This document shows positions 33,435 through 43,684 of a stretch of DNA of 64,000 nucleotides, one piece after another. Position numbers and translations under genes: made by a program. Each line of letters begins with the position of its first letter. Within the stretch, counting starts at the first letter, position 1. Source of the stretch: Rhodosporidiobolus odoratus (lineage: Eukaryota > Basidiomycota > Microbotryomycetes > Sporidiobolales > Sporidiobolaceae); the NCBI GenBank assembly GCA_034387635.1, contig JAOANU010000004.1, positions 868,001 to 932,000 of the forward strand. Reading direction: 5' to 3'. Under the pieces are notes generated by a model. The model did not search any database and was not told the origin of the DNA. It saw nothing but the letters and a program-made list of their open reading frames with translations.

Positions 33435-35748
33435 ATGGCGACCCATGTAAGCCTCCCTCCTCCTCCCTCTCATCTCTCCCAATTCACCCCCGCTCACCAC
33501 TCGTCCCATGCGTCCAGCTCCTCTTCGAGAACTCGACCGGTCTCGCCATCTTCTCTTCCGAGTTCGCCGAAGAGATTGGCAAGTCTGTCAAGAGCGTTCA
33601 GGACTCGATCGACCAGGTTTCCAAGTTCGGCAAGATGGTCAAACTCGTCTCGTTCAGCCCCTTCACCGACGCCGCACACGCCCTCGAGGTCGCCAACGAC
33701 ATCTCTGAAGGTGAGGCCCCTTGCCCGATCCCTCGGGAGAAACACTCAGATACACCTTCGACATGGCGAGCGACGACTGCTACACTTGCGGTTGCGCGTG
33801 AGGGATTGCGCAGGCGCGAAGCACTGCACTGGTATCGCCAGTGCTGGACGAATTTGGGCTCCAACGGCGGCGGCAGAGACACCGGCTGCGGCGGAAAAGA
33901 CTTGGATGCGGGCGAGTCGTGAAAGAAAGGGAAAGATTGACGCATACGTCGGGGCAATTGCAGCACGACAGGTTACCGTGCTTTTGGGGCGCATATTGAC
34001 CCTTCACTTCCGTGCAGGTGTTGTTCACGAATATCTCCACGGCCTCCTCGAACTCAACCTCGCCAAGAAGGCCGGCGTTATTCTCGGTGTCGAAGAGCGT
34101 GGTCTCGCTTCCTCCATCAAGGCGACTCTCGGCATCGAGTGCGACGCTTCCGACCGTACTCTCGAGGTCATCCGTGGTATCCGTCTCCACCAGGAGAAGC
34201 TCCTCGCCGGCCTCGAATCTGGCGATGTCAAGCGTTCCCAGCTCGGTCTCGGTCACGCCTACTCCCGTGCCAAGGTGAAGTTCAACGTTAACCGTTCCGA
34301 CAACATGATCATCCAGGCTATCGCCCTCCTCGACCAGCTCGACAAGGACGTCAACACCTTTGCGATGCGCGTTCGCGAGTGGTACGGATGGCACTTCCCC
34401 GAGCTTGTCCGCATCGTTCCCGACAACTACCAGTACGCCAAGGTGTGCCACATGCTCGGCGACAAGAGCCAACTCACGGAAGAAATTCTTGAACCCCTCA
34501 CCGAGCTCCTCGACAACAACGACACCCTCGCCCGCAACGTTCTCGACGCCTCGCGCGCGTCTATGGGTACCGACATTTCGCCCGTCGACCACCTCAACAT
34601 CAAGAACTTTGCGACCCGTGTCATTCACCTGTACGACTACCGCAAGAGTCTCCAGCAGTACCTTCACGAGAAGATGGGCGTTGTCGCGCCTAACCTCGCC
34701 ACTCTCATCGGCGACACCATCGGTGCCCGTCTTATCTCGCACGCCGGTTCCCTCACCAACTTGTCCAAGTACCCGGCTTCGACCGTTCAGATTCTCGGTG
34801 CCGAAAAGGCCCTTTTCCGTGCGCTCAAGTGCGTCTTTTCCCATTCTCTTCCTCTACCTTTTCCCTGACCACTTCGTGAGCAGGACAAAAGGAAACACCC
34901 CAAAGCACGGATTATTGTTCAACGCAAGTTTCGTCGGTCGTGCCGGCGGAAAGGACAAGGGCCGTATCAGGTAAGACACTTTTCCAAATCCGTCCACCCT
35001 TTGGGATGCTGACGTAGTATTTTGGCTGTTCTTCTTACCATTGCACGTGCGCAGTCGCTTCGTGGCGAACAAGGTACGTACTCATCGCTGACTTACTGCA
35101 CCTCGCCGCCGTTTTCCGCGAAATTCCTGCGTGTTCTCGTTTTTTTCTTATCTGACTCCTTGCTTGCCCTCCTTTTCAGTGCTCTATCGCCTGCCGCATT
35201 GACTGCTTCGCCGACTCCCCCTCGACCGCGTTCGGTGAAGTCCTCAAGGGTCAGGTAGAACAACGACTCGAGTTTTACGCGTCGGGCGCGAACCCCCAAA
35301 AGAATAGCGATGCCATGGCCAAGGCTCTTTCGGCGTACAAGGCTGAACTCGCAGAGCAGGGAGAGGACGGAGAGGTCGCACCGGCGGCGGACAAGGCCGA
35401 GGTCAAGATGGACTTGGATGAGGAGGAAAGCCCGAAGAAGAAGGACAAGAAGGACAAGAAGAAGCGGAAGAGTCTGGCGGCGGCTGAGGAGGGTGGTGAG
35501 GAAACGCCGAGTAAGAAGAGCAAGAAGTCCAAGGGAGAGGTACGTCGGGTTTTCCCCTGCCCCTCATATCCCTACTTCGACTTCTGCGCTTTCACCTAGA
35601 AAGCCGTGTTTGCCCCGCTTTTGTGTCCTTGCGCAGTCCCGCGGGCTTACTGACGAACCTTCGATCCCAGGATGATGGCGAGACCAAGGAGGAGAAGAAG
35701 CGTCGGAAAGAAGAAAAGAAGGCCAAGAAGGCGGCTGCTTCAGCATGA
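33435..35748 (+). CDS. NOP56: NOP56, box C/D snoRNP core protein
   Basis: Nucleolar core protein of box C/D snoRNPs, which guide 2'-O-methylation of rRNA; partner of Nop58, Snu13 and fibrillarin/Nop1. Exon 1 (33435-33446) encodes only MATH. A 71-nt intron joins it to [20 protein letters not shown]. The family signature follows: [71 protein letters not shown], then the highly conserved NOP domain ([70 protein letters not shown]). The tail is the usual Lys/Glu-rich KKxK region, split by an intron and ending KKAAASA with TGA at 35746-35748. The N-terminus resembles Nop56 rather than Nop58. One intron (33711-34017, 307 nt) is far longer than the rest. Confidence 0.95.
33711..34017 (+). other. Unusually long intron of NOP56 with a perfect hairpin
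   Basis: Donor gtgagg follows EG-codon base G at 33710; acceptor gtgcag ends at 34017; the spliced codons read EGVVHEY as in all Nop56 proteins. Other introns of this gene are roughly 50-110 nt. The intron contains a 7-bp perfect inverted repeat with a 5-nt loop (GCACTGG TATCG CCAGTGC, about 33825-33843). Nop56/Nop58 introns host snoRNAs in several eukaryotes, so this is a candidate host intron, but I see no canonical box C/D pair. Confidence 0.55.
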
Positions 35749-36398
35749 GCATAATCCACCCCTTCTTCTACCCTCCTTCTCTTGCATACTACCATCTGCT
35801 GTCTCTACCTCTATCTCATCTCTTTCCACCCCCTTTGCCCCTTTTCTGCTTTCTTCTTCAGTCGTTGTTTAGATAGCCCACCCCGCTGCCACAACAGCGG
35901 GTTTTCTTCTTTTTGGGGTTTCTGACCTCCACCCCTTCTTTCTTCTCATCCCGCTTGTAGGCCGTCCCTATCGTGTACTTGTACCTTTCGCTCGCACCTG
36001 AAAATGCAGAAGCGCTTGCGCTTTCGGTTCACTCGCAACCCTCTGAGCGAATGCACCACGGCTAAAGGCAGGCAAGTAAGGGTCATCTATGCGTGCACTA
36101 GGCGAGAGAAAACACAATACTGCATGAGCACGGAGTACGGAGTACGAAAAAAGAGACTACGGCGGAAGAACGGAGGGGATGGCAACATTGGCATGGCACG
36201 GGGTGATTCACCAGATGAACGGAAGATTGATTGGCGGTAGTGATAAAGGAGGTATACGCGGTATGACAGAGCAGGGACAGAGGAGAGGGTGAGCTTCGGA
36301 ACGAAGAGCGAACGCATGCGACGACGGGAAGGCTGAAATCCTATGATATGAAGAGATGAGGGAAGCTGTTGGGAAGAAGGTGAATATGTAGTAGGGCC
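35749..36398. other. Convergent intergenic region
   Basis: Between the NOP56 stop and the stop of the Zn2Cys6 gene. It is pyrimidine-rich just after NOP56, with an inverted repeat (cccgctg..cagcggg, about 35882-35901) followed by a T-rich stretch. This could lie in the 3' UTR. No gene is seen. Confidence 0.45.
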
Positions 36399-39300
36399 TC
36401 ACCACGGCCCACCGTTATAGCCCGACCAAGCGCCAACTGGCGAGTGCGCGGGTCCTCCCGGCGGCTGCGTGCCCTGTGACTGTCCGCCATAGTTCGGAAG
36501 GGGCGGCGGTGGCGTAAACCCCGACGAATCCGGTCCGACAACGTCGTCTGGGAGCTCGATGATGCTGGCCGTAGAATTGGGTAAAGTGGTCAAGGTGCCT
36601 CGAGGCGTGGTACCGGTGCGACCAGTTTCGGCGGAAAGCATGGCGGAGTAGTCGTACCCGGTAAGCCAAGAAGGCTCAGCTGCGCCGAAGGAATTCGCAG
36701 GGGGCAGACCGTTCGGCGAGGGAAGAGGCTCGGCGGCGGACTGATGATTAAGTGGTGGTGGTGCATATGAAGAGATGGTTGACGGGGGAAGAGAGGATGG
36801 GTGTCGAGGGAGGTGGCCTTTCGCACCTCCCAGCTCGAAGGACGATCCGAATACAGGACGTGGCTGAAGGTGTTCGTTCACAACCTCGGCAGCGCTTCCG
36901 CTCGAGCTGGGCGTCGCGTGAAGAGAGGGAGGTGAGACGTTATCGACGAAGGGCGTCCCGTACGAATCGAAACTCCATTCCGAATCTCCTGGTGCGCGGA
37001 GTGGACTGGGAGCGTGTGAAGGGCCGGAGAGGACGGAGTGACTTGATGCTGTAGGAGGGCCGGAAGGGACGGAGTGGGCGTGGGGATCAGGGGGGAGGTG
37101 ATGAGCATGGCCATTTTGAGGTTGCGTGGCTGATGAAGGCGGAACGGAAACTGCGAGAGGCGCGAAGGACCGAGAAAGTGGCCTCAGTGATGCGATTCAA
37201 GCTGAGCAGTGGAGTAAGCTACTCACGATCAAACTGCCATTGCTCCAGTACAGAGCCAGCAGGTTGCGTCAGCGCCGCTCGGGCTGACGTTAACTGCGAG
37301 AGGCGATCGTGCGCCAGCGGAGTGAAGAAGCACGCGAGTTCGAGCGCCTTCGTGAACCAGTCGAGTTCGACCTCGGTCAAGGCGCATTCGGCGGGAAGGG
37401 GCCCAAAGTCAGTCATTTCACCCTCGCGCTGAGCTGCCATTGTGGCCCAATGTGGCAGCGCTTCGAGCTGAGTAACGAGGTGGTAGACGACGTGCTTGTC
37501 AAGCGAGTCGACGAAGACCTGGGGGAGGGTGGGCTTAGCGGAGTGAAGTAGATAGGGATCGAGGGTAGGACCTTACCTTGGAATAAAATGCGAGGAGCTT
37601 CAAGCATTTTCGAACTCGCCGTTCCGAGGTCGCCAGCAGTTCCTCCAAAGTCGCAAGGTCTTGCCGAGACAGCGAAGCGGAGTTACGCTGCTTCTTCAGC
37701 CATTCGTGCGCAAGGTGCACAACGTCGAGGAGCCTGCAGAAACAGAGTCAGCAGTACGTCAGTACGGTACGGAGATAAGGGAGAATAGGAAACAACCTAC
37801 CTCACATCCATGCGCACCCCAATAAGCAAGTCATAGTCGACGGAATGATGGTCATCGCATCCCGCCGGAACATAGTCAAGCTGTACCAGCCTCCGATGAA
37901 ACTTCTGCACCGCCGCATGCGCTCGATCAATGTGCTGCCAGAGTCGCGGAACAGTCTCGAGGAAGCGGTTCGAGCTGCGTCGACCGGCCGAAATGCTGGA
38001 GAAGCAACGTTGGACGGCGCAGACGAAGTAACCGGTCAGGGCGAGAGCATGATCAAGCTTGGTCCGAGTGACGGAGCCTTTTACCGGGTCGAGAATGTCG
38101 TCAAGGAGCGGACCTAAGTCTTCGACAGCGAGGTCGGGGACGTGGACGCCTGCGAAGAGCTTGATCAGTTTGGTGAGGGGAGTTGAGGTAAGGTGTATAT
38201 ATCCAACACGTACCCGTCCCGTCAAAGTACTCGTACAAGTCTTCATCCGAGATAAGGACCGGCATGCTGAGGAACGCCGCGATGCGAGAATCCGATTCGA
38301 ACAAAGTAGGTCCAACGGCCGACTTGATGGCGTCGATCTCGCTTGGTGCGAGGTCGGAATGCTGCATGTCGCGGAAGACGCCCATGGCGGTGCGGAGGAA
38401 GAAGCGTGCCGTCTTCGGCTTAGCTTCAGCAACTGTAAAAAGGGCAGTAGCGTGAGTCCCGGTTCGAGCAAAGGGGAAGAGCGACGTCGACGTACGCATC
38501 AGCATCTGCACGAAAGCCACGAGCGTCTTTGCGTTCCTCGCTGTCGGCACCTGCAACACCTCCGGTTTCGAACAAAGCTCCGTCGCCTGGTCCACGATCG
38601 CCCTCCATGCATTTTCTCGCCTCAAACCTGCCGAGAGGACGACTTCGAGCGATGCCTTGCCATTTTCGATATCGGGTCCAGCAACGCCGAGAAGAGCAGA
38701 ATGAGGCGAAGCGCGTGCCCCGAGCGAAGTGAGGATACCGACCACGACTTGGCTCGCGATGTCGAGACTGTCTATGTTGTCCTTGTAGTATGGGACGTCG
38801 GGTGCGAAGGCGTGGAAGGCAGGAAGGTGGAAACAACAGCTGTGCATTGAAGCTGGAAAAAAAAAGAAAATCCGGTGTGAGCCTTCTCAACCTTGTGTCG
38901 GCGAAGAAAGGGAGCAGACGAACCGTCAATGAGATGTATACTGAGAGACGATGCCAGAGTCGGTCTCGCCAACCTCCAATCGCTGGACGACGCTCCCAGA
39001 TTCGATGCTTTTAGGAAGCTCTCCCAGAGTCGAGCGAAATTCTGCTGAGCGACGTCGTCTTCATGTTCACCGGTATGCCGTGAGCGAACGACCGCTTGGT
39101 GATGTTGCATATTCGAGACTGTCCGCAGGGATCGAGAGGAGTCGTAAGAGGAGGTAAGAGCGGACGGACGGGAAGATGGGTAGGGGTAGGCGGAGCCAGC
39201 GTAGGGTGGTCGGGGCGCGGGAGCGACGGGAGGGGGCGGAAGCTGAAAAGACGGATGGAGAGCCGGAGGGTGTGCAGCAAGAGCCAAGCTGTCGTCGCGA

Positions 39301-39942
39301 GCCTCGGTAGCTAGGACCCAGGTCGGGCGGAGCGCGCTGTACGAGAAAAACCAAGGTGAGCAAGGCGGTGAAGCCGAAAGATAGAGGGCTACGCTAACAT
39401 GGATATGTCGTCCCCATATTCGCACTGCTCCTTTCGCTTCGCGCACCGCGAGCACTCGGGGTAACGGCGATCGCACTGCGAGAAAGACAAAGAAAAACAT
39501 CCAGGTTGGCACGCTATCTTGCTGTAAGCAACGGGAGCAGCCTACCTTGACTTTGCGAACACGACAGCTACCGCATGACTATACGAGATTGCGCAAGCGT
39601 CAGTCTTCCGGCGTCTGCGGTAAGTGGAGAAGGCGAAAGTGGAAGACAGCGGACCTTGGCAGTCACCTTAACCAGCTCCGTGTTGCCCATAAACTGTTTC
39701 GGCAGCTGACCTTCATTCATCTGAGAGTTGAGAGGCAGATGAACCTGTCCGCCTGCGGGTAACTGCAAACCTCCGTAAGGTGGACCTGCTCCCATTCCCA
39801 TCCCGATTCCTGCTCCTGATCCTGATGCTGCTGCATCTGACCAACCGGATGCTGAGTATGCTGTGGTAGACTGTTGATAGCTTGAATGGGTAGCAGGAGG
39901 TAGCTGGAAGGTGGACTGTCCATTGTAAGTGGTGTAACCCAT
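36399..39942 (-). CDS. Zn2Cys6 fungal transcription factor
   Basis: ATG at 39942 opens MGYTTYNGQSTFQLPPATHS, a Gln/Gly/Ser-rich leader. Three exons then assemble the binuclear zinc cluster. VTAK is joined to SCGSCRVRKVK, then to CDRRYPECSRCAKRKEQC, giving six cysteines spaced CX2CX6CX6CX2CX6C. A Pro-rich stretch and a helical middle region follow. This middle region covers SNLGASSSDWRLARPTLASS, PYYKDNIDSLDIASQVVVGI and FRDMQHSDLAPSEIDAIKSA-like segments and fits the fungal-specific regulatory domain. The C-terminal exon is Pro/Ser/Gly-rich with SWLTGYDYSAML and stops after GGPW at 36399. Binding sites and regulated genes cannot be inferred. About ten introns; some middle exon ends are approximate. 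Confidence 0.85.
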
Positions 39943-40426
39943 TTGTAGCGGGAGAGGGGAGACGGTGAGGCAATCAAAGGATGTCTCGTAGAGCTAGAGT
40001 CGTTCTCGGTAGGGTCGGGTTCGGTCACTAGGAGGATAACCGGATGTGATTATGGGTACAAGCAAGGGTTGCACCTCGAAGGAGAGTCTGAACCGGAAAA
40101 GTGGAAGAGAGGATCGAGGAACCCCGGACGGCAGAGTCCGATAGTGCACACTTTGCAGGAAGCTTCTCGGGACTAAAGCTTCGCTCGTCTCCCTCCAAGC
40201 AGGACTGCTCGGAATACCCTTGAGATCTTGTCCCAAGCCAGCACACCGGGAAAAGCCGAGAGAACAGAGAAAAAGAGGGGGCGGGACGGAAGGAGGGAGG
40301 ACATCCTGGTCCGAACCGTGCGCTTCGAGGAAACCAGCAGCGGCCATATCACAGCTCAGGGTCGTGGCAGCCATCTTTGAACTCGAGGCCTCGAATCAGT
40401 CACAAATGCCGTACATTGCCTTCCAT
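39943..40426. other. Intergenic region upstream of the Zn2Cys6 gene
   Basis: Between the 3' end of the NDUFB9-like gene and the start of the transcription factor gene, both minus strand. No coding signal is seen; it is presumed promoter and leader. Confidence 0.45.
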
Positions 40427-41269
40427 CTAGTGGGCATTCAACGCCGCGTCCTTCTCTGCCTGGCTGAACATACGGGGCTGCAACAGTGCGAGCAAAGTGT
40501 CAGCAAGCGTCAGTAGTGCTATTCAACCCTCGAGCCAGCACAGGCCCTGTCGGGCGCAACTGGAGTCGGGGTGGGAGAGCTCACCGGGATGTTGCGCTCC
40601 CTGCAATTGCGGGAAAGCGTCAACGAGCGTTCTATTCACGAGACGAAGTGGGAGACATAACGCATACCATTTGGTGCCGTCCGGGAACAGCGCGGCTGAT
40701 GAAAAGAGAAAAAAAGCAGAGCCCGGTCAGTTTTCCCAACCTCGCGACTCGTCAAGTTATGGACAAAGGAGCACGTACGCCGGTACGGATCCGGGTGCGC
40801 AAACTTCTGGACCTCCTTCTCTGCCTCGTTCAGCAGCGCAGCGACTGCCCTCGGGTCGCGGACGTTGCGGTTGCGCTCAAACTGGGCGCGGATTTCGATG
40901 GCCTTGTTTCGCCAGAGGTCGCGGCGGACGTACCTGCCAGGTGGCGAAAGTAGGCCGGCGGTAAGTAGACTGTTATTCCAGCAGACGAGAAGGAGCCCTG
41001 GGAGGGGGGAAAGCGAACCAGTCGAGTGCGCCCTTCAATGCTCGGCGATAGAGGTGCTGTAAGGCGCTATGCGTCAGCTGAAGTCTTTGCAGAGCTCCGA
41101 AGGAACCAAGGACACACCTGTACGTAGCGACGGTGCGCTTGAGACTGTTCATCACCGGGAAACAAAGTGAGCGAGGGTAGCAGGGTCAGCGTTCGTTACG
41201 GTCAACACGCGCATCCAGGATCTTGTAGAGACATACAAATGGCGATACAACAGCAGCACGCGTCGACAT
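40427..41269 (-). CDS. NADH dehydrogenase (complex I) B22/NDUFB9-type LYR subunit
   Basis: Small mitochondrial LYR-motif protein of about 123 residues assembled from seven short exons. Exon 1 (41237-41269) encodes MSTRAAVVSPF. Exon 2 is only 27 nt (41118-41144) and encodes SQAHRRYVQ. Exon 3 from 41056 encodes the LYR motif HLYRRALKGALD. Then come WYVRRDLWRNKAIEIRAQFE, RNRNVRDPRAVAALLNEAEK, HPDPYRPALFPDGTKW and ERNIP, ending PRMFSQAEKDAALNAH with TAG at 40427-40429. The order (H-x-x-x-V-x-x-LYRRAL, a charged helix, a Glu-rich helix, then HPxPY..PDG) matches the NDUFB9/B22 accessory subunit in the distal membrane arm of complex I. Its presence shows the organism keeps complex I. Confidence 0.85.
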
Positions 41270-42033
41270 GTTGTTGAGGTAGATGAGGAGGACCACTTCT
41301 GTCTCCGACTCCCCCTCCTCGTCTCTTGGTGTGCTAATGCTTCTCTCGTTCGCTGGCTACGAGGATTGGCTTTCGTCTTATGAGATCACTGAGCTCTAGT
41401 TCCCGCCTCCCGACCTTGCATTGAGCATCAAAGCCATCCCTTGATTCAGCCGACAAAGGCGTTGCCAACTGTCACAATTGTCACAATGCACCTTCTTCCC
41501 GCAATCCTCCCGTAAGGCCGTCTTTTTGCCCGAGTCGCTGCGATGCAGAATCCCGTGTGCATGATTTGTCGTTGGACCCGTGGTCCTTCCAGCCCTCGCC
41601 TACGGCGATGGCACAGACTACCGCGTGAGATTGTCGGGACAAGCGTGGCCTTCCTCTCCACCCTTTCCCGCCCTTCCCGTACGAAGAATTATGCTGTCCT
41701 ACCCAGTCGTACTCGCCGCGCGTTTGGCCCCTGACTCGCCTTCCGACAGCATGGAGGGGCCAGATCTCATCTAGAGCTTTTAGACCGTCTTGCGCAGGAA
41801 TCGGTTGTTCTCGCGGCGCTCGAGACCCCGCATACACCACCGCGGGCTTCTATCCTCTCGGTTGTTCTGCCGCACGAGATCTGCAACCGATCGATTGTGC
41901 CTACGAGACGGGCTCTCGACGGCGACAACAGGCCGAGAAAGGATCGCTGCACCAGAAAAAGTCCATCGGCCGAAGATGCGCCTTGCTTTCTTCTTCCCAC
42001 CTCAGTACAACCCTTCAAAGGCCCTTCGCGACC
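41270..42033. other. Divergent intergenic region
   Basis: Between the divergent NDUFB9-like gene and the hypothetical plus-strand gene. An imperfect inverted pair (ttgccaactgtcacaattgt, around 41462) is visible. Frames here are Arg-rich and look like chance openings. No gene is seen. Confidence 0.45.
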
Positions 42034-42642
42034 ATGACCGCTTATTGCACCCTCGCCGCGCCCGCCTGGACCACCACATACGGCGATTTTCCTCTACACT
42101 CCTTGTCGGCTGCTCTTCCTCCGACATCCTCCTCCCCCTTGCCGTATACATCCACCAGCAAAGTGACATCCACGCAGCAGCAGCCGTTACCGCGTTACCC
42201 GTCCGCATTGAGCCGCCAACGGTCGTCTCACCACCAATCCCTGTTACGCCCCTCCTCGCAAATCAACTCTTCTTCTCGCCCACCGTCCCCATACGCCGAC
42301 AGCGTCTATGCCATCTTCCCCTTACATGTCGCTATCGAGTCGGCGCCCAGGGTCCCATCCTACGAGCACATCTCGTCGACACCCAAAACAGAACTCGGCA
42401 TCCTTTCTCCCGTTTCTTCGCCGGCGGCGTCCGAGGGCGGGGTCTCGGAGGCAAGGGCGGCGATCTTCAATGTCGACTGGGCTGAGGTCGATCTGTGGGA
42501 CGAAGATAGGATGCGGGAGTTGGTCAAGCCGGGAGAGGGAGAATTCGACGGCGACATGAGTGACTATGAGGAGACCAACGACGAGGATGAAGGCATGGAC
42601 GTCGACGCAGCGGAGGGGGGCGTGGGTAGCAAGTGTCGCTGA
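42034..42642 (+). CDS. Hypothetical protein, Ser/Pro-rich with acidic C-terminus
   Basis: Single open frame from ATG 42034 (MTAYCTLAAPAWTTTYGDFP) to a TGA at 42640-42642. It is rich in Ser, Pro and Gln. A short block SPYADSVYAIFPLHVAIESA and a conserved-looking acidic end (FNVDWAEVDLWDEDRMRELV, then DMSDYEETNDEDEGMD) look like genuine coding sequence. An in-frame ATG 51 nt upstream is possible. No domain was recognised, and no intron is needed, unlike nearly all neighbours. Function unknown. Confidence 0.55.
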   Translation: MTAYCTLAAPAWTTTYGDFPLHSLSAALPPTSSSPLPYTSTSKVTSTQQQPLPRYPSALSRQRSSHHQSLLRPSSQINSSSRPPSPYADSVYAIFPLHVAIESAPRVPSYEHISSTPKTELGILSPVSSPAASEGGVSEARAAIFNVDWAEVDLWDEDRMRELVKPGEGEFDGDMSDYEETNDEDEGMDVDAAEGGVGSKCR

Positions 42643-42921
42643 GGGGGACTCGGCAGGTTTAGAATTGGTCGTAAACACGTTGTTGATATTACTCATTGCA
42701 TTCGAACTGCCTTCCATATTACTTTCGTCCTGGACCCACTCGCCTCGTCCTCGTATATCGAGCTTAGCTTCGCGACTACGCACACGCTGCTGCTTCTTGA
42801 CGTAGCCAGTGCAGTCGAGTGTCCCGCGCACGCGCTCCTTCACGCCCCTGCCTTCGCTCAACCTCGTCTCCATCTCGTCGTTCGGGCACCGATCTCAACC
42901 TTGGCAGTTAGGTAGGGTGTC

Positions 42922-43488
42922 ATGAACAATCCGTACGAAGAGGAGCAACAAGGTGCGCGAACGTCCGCTCCCTCTCCTGCGCGGCGACGCGAGAGGTCCC
43001 TCTGGTGGTTACGATGGGAGAAATATACTCACCCTTGCACGCGCGCAGCTATCCTAAGCCGTGTCATCCATACCGTTGACAAGCTCAACGAGAACATGCT
43101 CGAGCTGAACAAGTCCGTCGAGGTGCGTCTGTGTGTTGTCCCCACCTTCAAGATCGCTCTCCTCCCCTGGCAGGGTCCGTTAGACCGTCGTCTGGCAGGG
43201 TTCATAGCCGCGCATATTTGCACTGCGAGGCAACACGCGGCAATTTTGCTCGGTTCACGGCTCGCTTGCGCGGTGAAGAGTGTTCGTGTAGATCTCCTCG
43301 CTAATCTTTTTCTCCTTCTCCTTCCCTCGCTTCCCGACCTTTTCCTTCCGTCCCCTCGGTGAATGCCCGCGCAGCAAGTGAACGCATACAACTCTTCGAC
43401 CGCCGAGATCGTCGAACTGTGGACGTCGTACATGCGAAACGTCCAGTGGAACCTCTCCTCTCAACAATCACTTCATCCACCAGTCTGA
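42922..43488 (+). CDS. DAD4: DAD4, DASH complex subunit
   Basis: Small kinetochore protein of about 70 residues in three exons. Exon 1 (42922-42952) encodes MNNPYEEEQQ; exon 2 (43049-43122) encodes AILSRVIHTVDKLNENMLEL, then NKSVE; exon 3 (43375-43488) encodes QVNAYNSSTAEIVELWTSYM, then RNVQWNLSSQQSLHPPV. The N-terminal MxNPxEEQ..AxILSRxIxxxxKLNExxxxLN is the Dad4 signature. The DASH (Dam1) complex forms rings on spindle microtubules and couples kinetochores to their plus ends, and is fungus-specific. The introns are 96 and 252 nt; the second is long for this genome and longer than all the coding sequence. Confidence 0.9.
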
Positions 43489-43684
43489 TTCTGTTTCACC
43501 ACCCTTCCCATTCGTCTTTCTTTGTACATTTTCTGCAATCGCGAGCAGCATAGTCCGTTGTGGCGAATGAGTGTTACGGTAGGTTGTACAACAGGTAACT
43601 ATGAACAGTCCATCCATAGACTACGGTCCGACGAGACGGCAAGGCAACCTCCCACTGCGCTGTCCCCTACTGTGATAGAGCCTC

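Noticed and set aside
33711..34017. Box C/D snoRNA inside the NOP56 intron
   Set aside because: No RTGATGA box paired with a downstream CTGA box and terminal stem was seen, so no ncRNA gene is called; only the hairpin and length are reported.
33780..34844. A 354-codon frame antisense to NOP56
   Set aside because: It is the mirror of the highly conserved NOP56 coding exon, Val/Glu/Leu-rich as expected of an antisense shadow, and runs across the NOP56 intron without its own signals.
43123..43374. tRNA-like gggttcata stretch in the DAD4 intron
   Set aside because: No cloverleaf, no proper T-loop consensus and no acceptor stem could be drawn on either strand.
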